This document shows positions 1 through 5,736 of a stretch of DNA of 7,613 nucleotides, piece by piece. Numbering within the stretch: the stretch's first letter is position 1; every line of letters begins with the position of its first letter. The position numbers and the translations under genes were made by a program. The notes beneath the pieces are model-generated. The model saw nothing but the letters and a program-made list of their open reading frames with translations, was not told the origin of the DNA and did not search any database. This DNA comes from Treponema sp. (GTDB lineage Bacteria; Spirochaetota; Spirochaetia; Treponematales; Treponemataceae), in contig JABUUX010000209.1 of NCBI GenBank assembly GCA_021442965.1, positions 1 to 7,613 on the forward strand, written 5' to 3'.

Positions 1-100
1 CCGCAATCACAATAAAAACAACCGCCACCAAAAGCGGCACAAATTTTCCGAATTTCCCATAGCGGAATGTCAAAACTTCAACTTTAATTTCATTTGCCAT
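1..100 (-). CDS. N-terminus of a putative membrane protein (partial, runs off left edge)
   Basis: Reading leftwards from an ATG at 100-98 gives 33 open codons with no stop before the edge. The product begins MANEIKVEVLTFRYGKFGKF and continues into a strongly hydrophobic stretch (VPLLVAVVFIVIA, from about residue 21). This is a short charged cytoplasmic leader followed by what looks like a first transmembrane helix, as in many inner-membrane transporters. A well-placed promoter lies just upstream and supports a real start here, although no convincing Shine-Dalgarno sequence precedes the ATG. The leader loosely recalls NhaC-type sodium/proton antiporters, but 33 residues are too few to name a family. 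It is transcribed divergently from the SGNH hydrolase gene. Confidence 0.6.
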   Translation of the reverse strand, partial: MANEIKVEVLTFRYGKFGKFVPLLVAVVFIVIA

Positions 101-108
101 AATAATAA

Positions 109-137
109 ATTATATTCCCGTCATTTATATCAGGCAA
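109..137 (-). promoter_or_regulatory. Predicted sigma-70 promoter of the leftward membrane-protein gene
   Basis: On the minus strand, TTGCCT (137-132) is followed after 17 bases by a perfect TATAAT (114-109). The expected transcription start is near 102, almost at the ATG at 100, so the transcript would have practically no leader. This is prediction from consensus and spacing only. Confidence 0.5.
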
Positions 138-140
138 GTT

Positions 141-169
141 TTGATTTTTTCACACTCTTGGGCTATGCT
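141..169 (+). promoter_or_regulatory. Predicted sigma-70 promoter of the SGNH hydrolase gene
   Basis: TTGATT (141-146), a 17-base spacer and TATGCT (164-169) precede the gene. An overlapping extended -10 alternative, TG-C-TATATT (166-174), is also present. The -35 element lies only three bases from the -35 of the opposing leftward promoter (132-137), so the two promoters stand back to back. Confidence 0.4.
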
Positions 170-194
170 ATATTTATCAATAAAGGAACACACT

Positions 195-884
195 ATGAAA
201 ACAATTGCCGTATTTGGTGACTCCATTCTTAAAGGAGCTGTAACAGGACTTTCAGATCATCTATTTGATGTTCTTGAAGAAAACTCTCTTTCAATTGCCC
301 AAAAAAAACTTGGTTTTGAACTTCACAATGATTCTGTTTTCGGCAGTATCATCACCAAAAGCCAAAAACGCCTTAACAAATTTTTTGAGAAAGGAGGAAA
401 AGCCGATATCGTAATTATTGAATCTGGCGGTAATGACTCCGACTACGACTGGAGCCTTGTTTCTCAAAATCCAGACAACCCGGAAATTTCACCCAAAGTA
501 CCGCTTAATGACTATATTCGGATTCTTAATGAAATGGTTCAAACTGTAAAAACAAACGGAGCCCTCCCCGTAATTATGACTATGCCAAGTCTTGTTGCAG
601 ACAGATGGTTTACTCACATTTGTCGGGGACAAAACGAATCAAATATAAAAAAATTTTTAGGCGAATGTCCCCCAGATAAACTTGGGAAATTTCACGAAAT
701 GTACAATCTGAATCTTATGGAATACTGCATAACGAACAATATCTTTATGGTTGATATGAGAAAAGCTTTTCTTGAAACTCCTGATTACCGTAAACTCATG
801 TGCTTAGACGGAATCCATCCAAATCAAAAAGGATACGAATTCATGGCGACTGTGTGGGAAAAATCGCTTCCTGAAATTTTATAA
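195..884 (+). CDS. SGNH/GDSL-family hydrolase (small cytoplasmic esterase or lipase-like enzyme)
   Basis: The product is 229 residues. The four SGNH blocks are visible: block I FGDS with nucleophile Ser10, a block II glycine probably Gly50 (VFGSI), block III GGND with Asn80, and block V DGIHPN with Asp205 and His208. Together these give a complete Ser-Asp-His triad and oxyanion residues. The family hydrolyses ester bonds in lipids, acylated sugars and other small esters; the substrate here cannot be read from sequence. No signal peptide or membrane segment is seen, so a cytoplasmic site is inferred. The ATG at 195 is chosen over an upstream in-frame TTG at 141 because AAGGA (183-187) sits seven bases before it and the GDS block then lies at the usual distance from the N-terminus. 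The gene stands alone and converges on another SGNH-fold esterase gene. Confidence 0.85.
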   Translation: MKTIAVFGDSILKGAVTGLSDHLFDVLEENSLSIAQKKLGFELHNDSVFGSIITKSQKRLNKFFEKGGKADIVIIESGGNDSDYDWSLVSQNPDNPEISPKVPLNDYIRILNEMVQTVKTNGALPVIMTMPSLVADRWFTHICRGQNESNIKKFLGECPPDKLGKFHEMYNLNLMEYCITNNIFMVDMRKAFLETPDYRKLMCLDGIHPNQKGYEFMATVWEKSLPEIL

Positions 885-916
885 AAAAAAAGACTGCATC
901 AAGTTTGAAGCAGTCT
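882..916 (-). terminator. Intrinsic terminator of the leftward esterase gene, partly shared by the convergent gene
   Basis: A perfect seven-base inverted repeat, AGACTGC (891-897) with GCAGTCT (910-916), forms a hairpin that can be extended inward by a few pairs. Read leftwards it is followed by nine T residues (890-882), a textbook rho-independent terminator for the gene ending at 929. Read rightwards the hairpin has only a weak T-rich tail after it, so it is at most a poor terminator for the SGNH gene. That gene's own stop codon (882-884) lies in the A tract. Confidence 0.8.
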
Positions 917-928
917 AACTTGCTTTCT

Positions 929-2956
929 CTAAAGAATGACCCGACCTGGCATTACAGGAATTCCTCCTGCATAAAGATTCACGCATTCAGGACAGTTTGC
1001 CCAAAGATAACGCACTTCCTTTACTGTTTTAATTTCCTCAGGAATTTTTACCTTAACTGTTTTTTCTCCTGATAGTTCTGCGCTACAAACAAGACTTTGT
1101 TCTATACCGTTATTTTCATATAAAACAGTAAAGCCCCGGACAATAGAATCATTCTTTTCTAAATCTGCACACTCGCCTTCCGAAGCAAAGCATTCCAGTT
1201 TTTTTTCTGATTCAAAGCTTACTATAAATCCTTCTTCAGTTTTTTGTGCCCCAAGAATTTTTGCCGGAAGGGGATAATCTTTTTTGTATGCAAGTCTGAG
1301 TGCCATCTTGGCAGCTCTGGTTCCGCCTGTTTTTTTCTTTTCAGGGTGAAGATCATTCCATTCCCCAGCATCAATTGTCACGGCAAGTGCTGTATCAGGT
1401 GATTTTTCAGAAGCCTTATTCTGTGATTCCCTAAGAAGTGCCCAATCACTGAACACTGTATTTGAATTAGGGCGGGAAACATTTCCCCACAAAGGAAGCT
1501 GCATAATCACAAAAGGCATTTCTGATTCCGGACAATATGTAAACTTAATTCGCCACAACTTAATCATACGGCACAAAAGTTCAGCATATTCACTCCAGCC
1601 CAAAGCATTACTTTCCCCCTGATACCAAAGAGCTCCACGCACTGCATGTGTAAAGCATGGAGAAAGCATTGCATTGTACAAGGCTTCCGGTTCATATTCA
1701 AAAAATGTAGAAGACGGTGCATTTAAAACCTGACATCCTGTTTTTGACTTCCACTCTCCTTTTAATGAAATATAAACGCCTTTGTCTGATTTTTCATCCA
1801 AAGGGCTCACACCTTTTTCTTGTTCTACATTACGAACTGCAACAGGTATTACACGAACATCATCAGAAGCAAGAGCATAATGTTTTTCATCCCAAAAGAA
1901 CATTTTTGCCCATGAACCATTCTGCTGTACTCTAAGTGTGATTGTATTCTTTCCTTCATGAAGAAGATTTGCGTCAAACCCATACCGGCGCGGAGGATAA
2001 ACATAGTATGTTACCCCCACCTGAACTCCATTAACATAAACTCGGTCTGCGTCCTGAATTGTTCCCATCCAGATTCTGGCTCCATTTTTTTTCAGATGTT
2101 CCAGTTCTTTTTCTGTAAGCTCAATCTCTTTTTTAAACCACACAATTCCGCCATTTTCTATAAAATCAAATTTGGCCGGAATGTTTACTGTCTGCCAGGA
2201 ATCCCCCAAGTCTGAAAAAGAAAGTTTTTCCCAAGATTCTTTTATTCCCAAATCCTCCGATAAAATCTTTTCGTTCCACTCCTCCGCAGCTTTCTGTTCT
2301 TTACACTTCTGATTTTCAATATAATCTTTCTGCTTAAGTTCCTGAAGGCGCTTTGTGTAAGCCCCTATTCCCTCCATGGATTCTGCATTCATCCATGCAG
2401 TAATAGGAGTGCCTCCCTGACTTGCATTGATTATCCCCACCGGGACTCCCAAATCTTCTTTTATCTTTTTTGCAAAGAAATATGCAGTTCCACTCATAGC
2501 GGCCAAAGTGTCCGGCTCTGCAATCTTCCAGTCAGGATTTTCAATACAGTCCTTTTCACCGTCAAACGAAAAACTAACAGGAATAGTAATCATACGCAGA
2601 TTATTGTCCTTAGGATTTTTAAATTCTTCAGGATAAGTAAATTTAAGCCGTTCCATCTGCAGCTGCATGTTCGACTGCCCCGAACAAAGCCACACTTCTC
2701 CTACTGCAACATTTTCAAAAATGATTTTTTCATCACTTTCCGAGCAGGACAAAATCATCGTTTCACTTTCACAAACCCCGCCTGCATTAAATTCTATTTT
2801 CCACTGACCGTCTTTTTCTGCCTTACAAGCATAAGTTTTTCCCCTAAAAGACATTGTTACCGTACTGTCTTTTGGTGCACATCCTATAACACAGTTCTTT
2901 TCATTCTGAAGCAGCACCATATTTGAAGCTGCAAGTCCTTTTGTAAAAAAATTCAT
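929..2956 (-). CDS. Sialate O-acetylesterase-family protein (SASA, SGNH fold)
   Basis: The product is 675 residues. An N-terminal beta-sandwich-like region (about 1-85) leads into the catalytic domain, with the diagnostic SGQSNM motif (nucleophile Ser95), SQGG near 180 and WYQGESN at 444-450. NDLHP supplies Asp535 and His537. Between the catalytic halves sit a charged, probably helical stretch (about 200-245) and a jelly-roll carbohydrate-binding-like domain (about 247-362, with RVYVNGVQVG). The region after about 560 looks beta-rich. The family removes O-acetyl groups from sialic acid or other acetylated sugars; the sequence does not decide between these substrates. No signal peptide is seen, unlike many exported relatives, suggesting action on imported sugars. 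The start at 2956 is preferred over 3028 because AGGGG lies six bases upstream and the extra leader looks like untranslated DNA. Confidence 0.85.
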   Translation of the reverse strand: MNFFTKGLAASNMVLLQNEKNCVIGCAPKDSTVTMSFRGKTYACKAEKDGQWKIEFNAGGVCESETMILSCSESDEKIIFENVAVGEVWLCSGQSNMQLQMERLKFTYPEEFKNPKDNNLRMITIPVSFSFDGEKDCIENPDWKIAEPDTLAAMSGTAYFFAKKIKEDLGVPVGIINASQGGTPITAWMNAESMEGIGAYTKRLQELKQKDYIENQKCKEQKAAEEWNEKILSEDLGIKESWEKLSFSDLGDSWQTVNIPAKFDFIENGGIVWFKKEIELTEKELEHLKKNGARIWMGTIQDADRVYVNGVQVGVTYYVYPPRRYGFDANLLHEGKNTITLRVQQNGSWAKMFFWDEKHYALASDDVRVIPVAVRNVEQEKGVSPLDEKSDKGVYISLKGEWKSKTGCQVLNAPSSTFFEYEPEALYNAMLSPCFTHAVRGALWYQGESNALGWSEYAELLCRMIKLWRIKFTYCPESEMPFVIMQLPLWGNVSRPNSNTVFSDWALLRESQNKASEKSPDTALAVTIDAGEWNDLHPEKKKTGGTRAAKMALRLAYKKDYPLPAKILGAQKTEEGFIVSFESEKKLECFASEGECADLEKNDSIVRGFTVLYENNGIEQSLVCSAELSGEKTVKVKIPEEIKTVKEVRYLWANCPECVNLYAGGIPVMPGRVIL

Positions 2957-2999
2957 TATTTTCCCCTGATTTACCGTAATTCTTAGTAAATCTACCTTA

Positions 3000-3027
3000 A
3001 TTATAGAAAAAAATGTCATCTTGTGCA
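3000..3027 (-). promoter_or_regulatory. Predicted promoter of the sialate O-acetylesterase gene
   Basis: On the minus strand a perfect TATAAT (3005-3000) follows a moderate -35, TGCACA (3027-3022), with a 16-base spacer. This predicts a leader of roughly 35-40 bases ahead of the ATG at 2956. The -35 assignment is the weaker half. Confidence 0.4.
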
Positions 3028-3049
3028 TAAGGGATTCTTCATATTATGC
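3025..3049. promoter_or_regulatory. Inverted repeat between divergent promoters (possible operator)
   Basis: GCATAA (3025-3030) and TTATGC (3044-3049) form a six-base inverted repeat with 13 bases between the arms. The left arm overlaps the predicted -35 of the leftward esterase promoter. The right arm directly follows the -35 of the rightward operon promoter. Its position suits a regulator binding site controlling both genes, but six-base arms in AT-rich DNA can arise by chance. Confidence 0.25.
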
Positions 3050-3065
3050 GTTTTTAGTGTATAAT
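3038..3065 (+). promoter_or_regulatory. Predicted promoter of the CBS/unknown/EIIA/transketolase operon
   Basis: TTCATA (3038-3043) is followed after 16 bases by a perfect TATAAT (3060-3065). Transcription would begin near 3072, giving a leader of about 33 bases. It is the only good promoter found upstream of the four tightly spaced rightward genes. Confidence 0.5.
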
Positions 3066-3078
3066 ATATGTATAAGTG

Positions 3079-3099
3079 CCGCTAACGCGGATTTGGAGG
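3079..3099 (+). promoter_or_regulatory. Leader hairpin next to a strong ribosome binding site
   Basis: CCGC-TAAC-GCGG (3079-3090) forms a small GC-only hairpin in an otherwise AT-rich leader. It ends five bases before the strong Shine-Dalgarno GGAGG (3095-3099) that fixes the ATG at 3105 as the start of the CBS-domain gene. The hairpin may affect transcript stability or ribosome access; this is inference. Confidence 0.35.
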
Positions 3100-3104
3100 T
3101 CTTT

Positions 3105-3749
3105 ATGATTATTCGCGATGTTATGACAAAAAATCCTGTATGTGTTACAGAAGACACAACTGTTACAGATGCAAAAGCACTCATGTTAAAAAATGGATTT
3201 TCAAAACTCCCAGTTAAAGATAAATCGGAACGCCTGATTGGTGTAATTACAAAAAATGATATCCAAAAAGCATCCCCTTCTGATGCAACAACTCTGGATA
3301 TGTTCGAAATAGGATATCTTCTTTCAAAACTGACTGTAGGTAAATTCATGACAAAAAAAGTTCTTACAGTTCAGGAAACAGAAGTTGTGGAAGAAGCCGC
3401 AAGAATTATGGTAGATAACAACATCGGTTGTATTCCGGTTATGAAAGATGAAGTACTGGTTGGAATTGTAACAGAAAGTGATCTTTTCAGCCTTTTTACA
3501 GAAATGTTTGGTGCACGCCATTCCGGAATAAGAGCTGTTATAAGTCTTCCGGACAAACCCGGGGAGCTGTCTGCCATACTATTAAAAATTGCAGAGCTTA
3601 AAGGAAATCTTGTTTCCGTTGTTACCCGCGAAGTAAAAGACATTGGGTGCCGCCGCTCTACAATAAAAGTAACCGATATTACCGTAAAACAGATGGAGGA
3701 AATTCTTAAATCCTCCGATGCCGAAATTATTGATTTGAGGGTGATTTAA
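3105..3749 (+). CDS. CBS-CBS-ACT domain protein, AcuB-like architecture
   Basis: The product is 214 residues. CBS domain 1 spans about 1-60 and CBS domain 2 about 77-132; both end in the typical G-h-h-T-x-x-D element (TKND at 49-52, TESD at 123-126) that contacts nucleotide ribose in CBS pairs. An ACT-like domain follows (about 140-214, with the signature-like stretch LPDKPGELSAIL). Domain order and length match AcuB of Bacillus, a protein linked to acetoin utilisation. No acetoin genes are visible here, so a general role as a soluble sensor of adenylates and a second small ligand is more cautious. The ATG at 3105 has GGAGG five bases upstream; an in-frame TTG at 3021 lies upstream of the promoter elements and is rejected. 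Its stop abuts the next gene's start. Confidence 0.85.
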   Translation: MIIRDVMTKNPVCVTEDTTVTDAKALMLKNGFSKLPVKDKSERLIGVITKNDIQKASPSDATTLDMFEIGYLLSKLTVGKFMTKKVLTVQETEVVEEAARIMVDNNIGCIPVMKDEVLVGIVTESDLFSLFTEMFGARHSGIRAVISLPDKPGELSAILLKIAELKGNLVSVVTREVKDIGCRRSTIKVTDITVKQMEEILKSSDAEIIDLRVI

Positions 3750-5186
3750 TTGCCTTCTGAAAATTTACAGTTAGTCGTTCACGAATTTTCCAGAACTTGT
3801 CTGGAACCATTTACAGCAGATGATTTTCGCTCTTACCTTAAAACAAAAAAAATAAGGCTGTCAAAATCAGAAGCATATGATATTCTTACAACTCTTGATG
3901 ATGTATTTGCCCTTGTAGACCAAAAATTCATCACTCGGGCAGGTGCTTTTACTGACCGATGGTTCAGTTTCAAACCCACAAGAGAAGAAGTAGAAGCAGG
4001 AGCTTTTGTCCCCGGGCATAGATTCATGCCTTTTTTAGATCCTACAATTTATCCCCGAAATGCCACAATCATTGCCGGGGGAGACACAATTGACTCAGTC
4101 CCTGTAAAAATCTCAACAAATACTCTTATGGATATCCATGCCTTTTTAGGAGAAGGCTACGTTATTCCTTACATCCTTACAGATCCCGCTTGTGATTCAA
4201 TTGCTCTGTCTTCGGTACAATACGGACTTCCAACAAATCTTACCGTAACAGGATTTTCACTAGAATCTTTTTTCCAACAAGGCTTTGAATTTGGTGACAG
4301 GATTCTTTGCCGCATAACAGACTGGGCTCATTCTATTATTGAAGCTTACATTGTAAAAGGAAAGAAAAGCCTTAAAATGACACGTGAAGATATGGAAATG
4401 GAAGAATGGTACTCTCACTTTGAAGAAGCCTTTCTGGAAAAATTCGAAAAACACGGTCCATGCCGCTCCATAGAAACTCAGCTTTCGCTTCTCTTTTTGG
4501 AAGAACAGCGTGTACTGTGTAACGAAAACTGTGGTTCAGCAGAAGAATTTCTTATGCATACTTCCCAAATTGGATTTCAAACTTACGGAATAGAATCCCG
4601 CATCTGGCGCAAAAATGAAGAAATCCCCTATATTGGGAACTGGAACCGTGAATTTCTTACAACAACCCCTCTTCCTCAAATTGCACTGCTTTCTTCAGAT
4701 TCTGTCATAACCGCTTATATAAAAAATTCCATGAGTAAAACGGGAAAAATAGAAGATGCAGAAACTTTGTATAGACAAATATTTCCTGAAAATCTTTCTA
4801 TGAATGAATTTGAAGAAAAGTTCATAATGTTGCACTTGAAAAAGAGAATTGATATAGTTAAAAGCAGTTACAGTCGCTTTACAGACTTCCCGCTTATAAA
4901 GCTTAGACGAAGTGTACTTTTCCTCTTTAACCGTATTATTAATCTTGTATGTGAAGTCAATAAAGTAAATTGTATAGAAGATTTTCCGCAGCAGGATATC
5001 ATTGTTATAACCCAGATTCTGGAGCATACAGTAAACATGCTCGATGAAATAGAAGAAGAACCATCAAGAGCCGCTATTGATGCCGAAGACATGATGACTT
5101 CTTTAGACGGTATGACAGATACATTTGAGGCAGTTGAAGTACCTGTTATGCAGGCAGTAAAAAATGTCAGTAAGAAAAAACAGTAA
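3750..5186 (+). CDS. Conserved-looking protein of unknown function, TTG start
   Basis: I do not recognise this 478-residue protein. Residues about 10-75 resemble a winged-helix unit: a helix with FTADDFRSYL, a second with SKSEAYDIL, then strands ending in a WFSF wing. A PTREEVEAG/VPGHRFMPF segment follows (77-95). Residues about 100-203 look beta-rich and include GDRILCRITDW (182-192), compatible with a small barrel. From about 210 onward it is mostly helical and acidic, with a charged DEIEEEP stretch (452-458) and a lysine-rich tail. No signal peptide, membrane helix, cysteine cluster or enzyme motif is evident. TTG at 3750 is taken as the start because GAGGG (3737-3741) lies eight bases upstream, the TTG follows the preceding stop with no gap, and the next in-frame Met is at residue 93. 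Translational coupling to the CBS gene is likely. Confidence 0.75.
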   Translation: MPSENLQLVVHEFSRTCLEPFTADDFRSYLKTKKIRLSKSEAYDILTTLDDVFALVDQKFITRAGAFTDRWFSFKPTREEVEAGAFVPGHRFMPFLDPTIYPRNATIIAGGDTIDSVPVKISTNTLMDIHAFLGEGYVIPYILTDPACDSIALSSVQYGLPTNLTVTGFSLESFFQQGFEFGDRILCRITDWAHSIIEAYIVKGKKSLKMTREDMEMEEWYSHFEEAFLEKFEKHGPCRSIETQLSLLFLEEQRVLCNENCGSAEEFLMHTSQIGFQTYGIESRIWRKNEEIPYIGNWNREFLTTTPLPQIALLSSDSVITAYIKNSMSKTGKIEDAETLYRQIFPENLSMNEFEEKFIMLHLKKRIDIVKSSYSRFTDFPLIKLRRSVLFLFNRIINLVCEVNKVNCIEDFPQQDIIVITQILEHTVNMLDEIEEEPSRAAIDAEDMMTSLDGMTDTFEAVEVPVMQAVKNVSKKKQ

Positions 5187-5216
5187 TTATTTCAAATATT
5201 AGTGGAGTTTATAAAA

Positions 5217-5681
5217 ATGGAAGAAGGATTTGATTTAGCAAAACTTATCCACAAAGGCGGAGTCTTTACAGATGTAGAAGGTTCCACCCCTGAAGAAATT
5301 TTCGAAAAAATATGTAAGATGATTGATTTACCCGATAGTATTACATCAGATCAAGTATATAATGCTTTATGTGCTCGCGAAAAGATTTTGAGTACTGCCG
5401 TAGGAAATGGTATTGCACTGCCACATGCCCGATCTCCAATCATCAAGGAAGATGAAGACCAAAGGATATGCGTCGTTTACCTAAAAAATCCTATGGAAAT
5501 GCGTGCCCCAGACGAAAAAAAAGTGTCTGTAATGTTCATTCTTCTTTCAAGTAATTCCCAGACACATTTAAAAGTTCTTGCGTCTTTGGCAGAACTTTTC
5601 AGAAAAGCTTCTTTCAGAAAACTTCTTGAAGAAAAGGCAAGTGAACCGCAGCTTCTGAACGCAATAAAGGAATTGGATTAA
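5217..5681 (+). CDS. ptsN: PTS EIIA domain protein, PtsN/fructose-type
   Basis: The product is 154 residues, the usual size of a stand-alone EIIA of the fructose/nitrogen-PTS class. The phosphorylation site motif GNGIALPHAR is intact, with His70 as the expected phosphoryl acceptor from HPr or NPr. A second family-like segment, HLKVLASLAELF, is at about 117-128. No membrane IIB or IIC domain is attached or adjacent, which favours a regulatory rather than sugar-transport role. T. pallidum is known to carry an incomplete, probably regulatory PTS, so this fits a spirochaete. The start at ATG 5217 has GGAG (5204-5207) nine bases upstream; an in-frame GTG at 5202 overlaps that ribosome site and is rejected. 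The symbol is provisional, since FruA-type IIA domains look alike. Confidence 0.85.
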   Translation: MEEGFDLAKLIHKGGVFTDVEGSTPEEIFEKICKMIDLPDSITSDQVYNALCAREKILSTAVGNGIALPHARSPIIKEDEDQRICVVYLKNPMEMRAPDEKKVSVMFILLSSNSQTHLKVLASLAELFRKASFRKLLEEKASEPQLLNAIKELD

Positions 5682-5682
5682 A

Positions 5683-5696
5683 GAGTTGCAAAACTC
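5683..5696 (+). other. Short hairpin with a GCAA (GNRA) tetraloop in the EIIA-transketolase gap
   Basis: GAGTT (5683-5687) pairs with AACTC (5692-5696) around a GCAA tetraloop, a stable GNRA type. It begins two bases after the EIIA stop codon. There is no T tract after it, so it is not an intrinsic terminator. It could mark a processing or stability element between the two cistrons. Confidence 0.3.
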
Positions 5697-5736
5697 ATAA
5701 AATAAATCAGTAATCTTTTTATAGAGGTATTATCTT

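Noticed and set aside
1..100. Naming the left-edge gene as an NhaC-type antiporter.
   Set aside because: Only 33 residues are visible, and a basic leader followed by a hydrophobic helix is common to many transporters.
1717..2636. Rightward open frames inside the esterase gene.
   Set aside because: They lie antisense to a well-supported coding frame, lack ribosome sites and show no recognisable protein features.
3021..3038. The upstream in-frame leader of the CBS gene reads MCIRDS, a peptide known from Nextera adapter contamination.
   Set aside because: The bases here (ttgtgcataagggattct) differ from the adapter at several positions, the flanks are normal promoter DNA, and the true start is the ATG at 3105. 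The match is coincidence.
5683..5696. The gap hairpin as a terminator after the EIIA gene.
   Set aside because: The stem is only five pairs and no T tract follows, so intrinsic termination is unlikely.
5682..5736. A separate promoter for transketolase in the gap (TTGCAA at 5686-5691 as a -35).
   Set aside because: No acceptable -10 lies at the right distance; the best candidates match only about three of six bases. An internal start is not excluded but cannot be supported.
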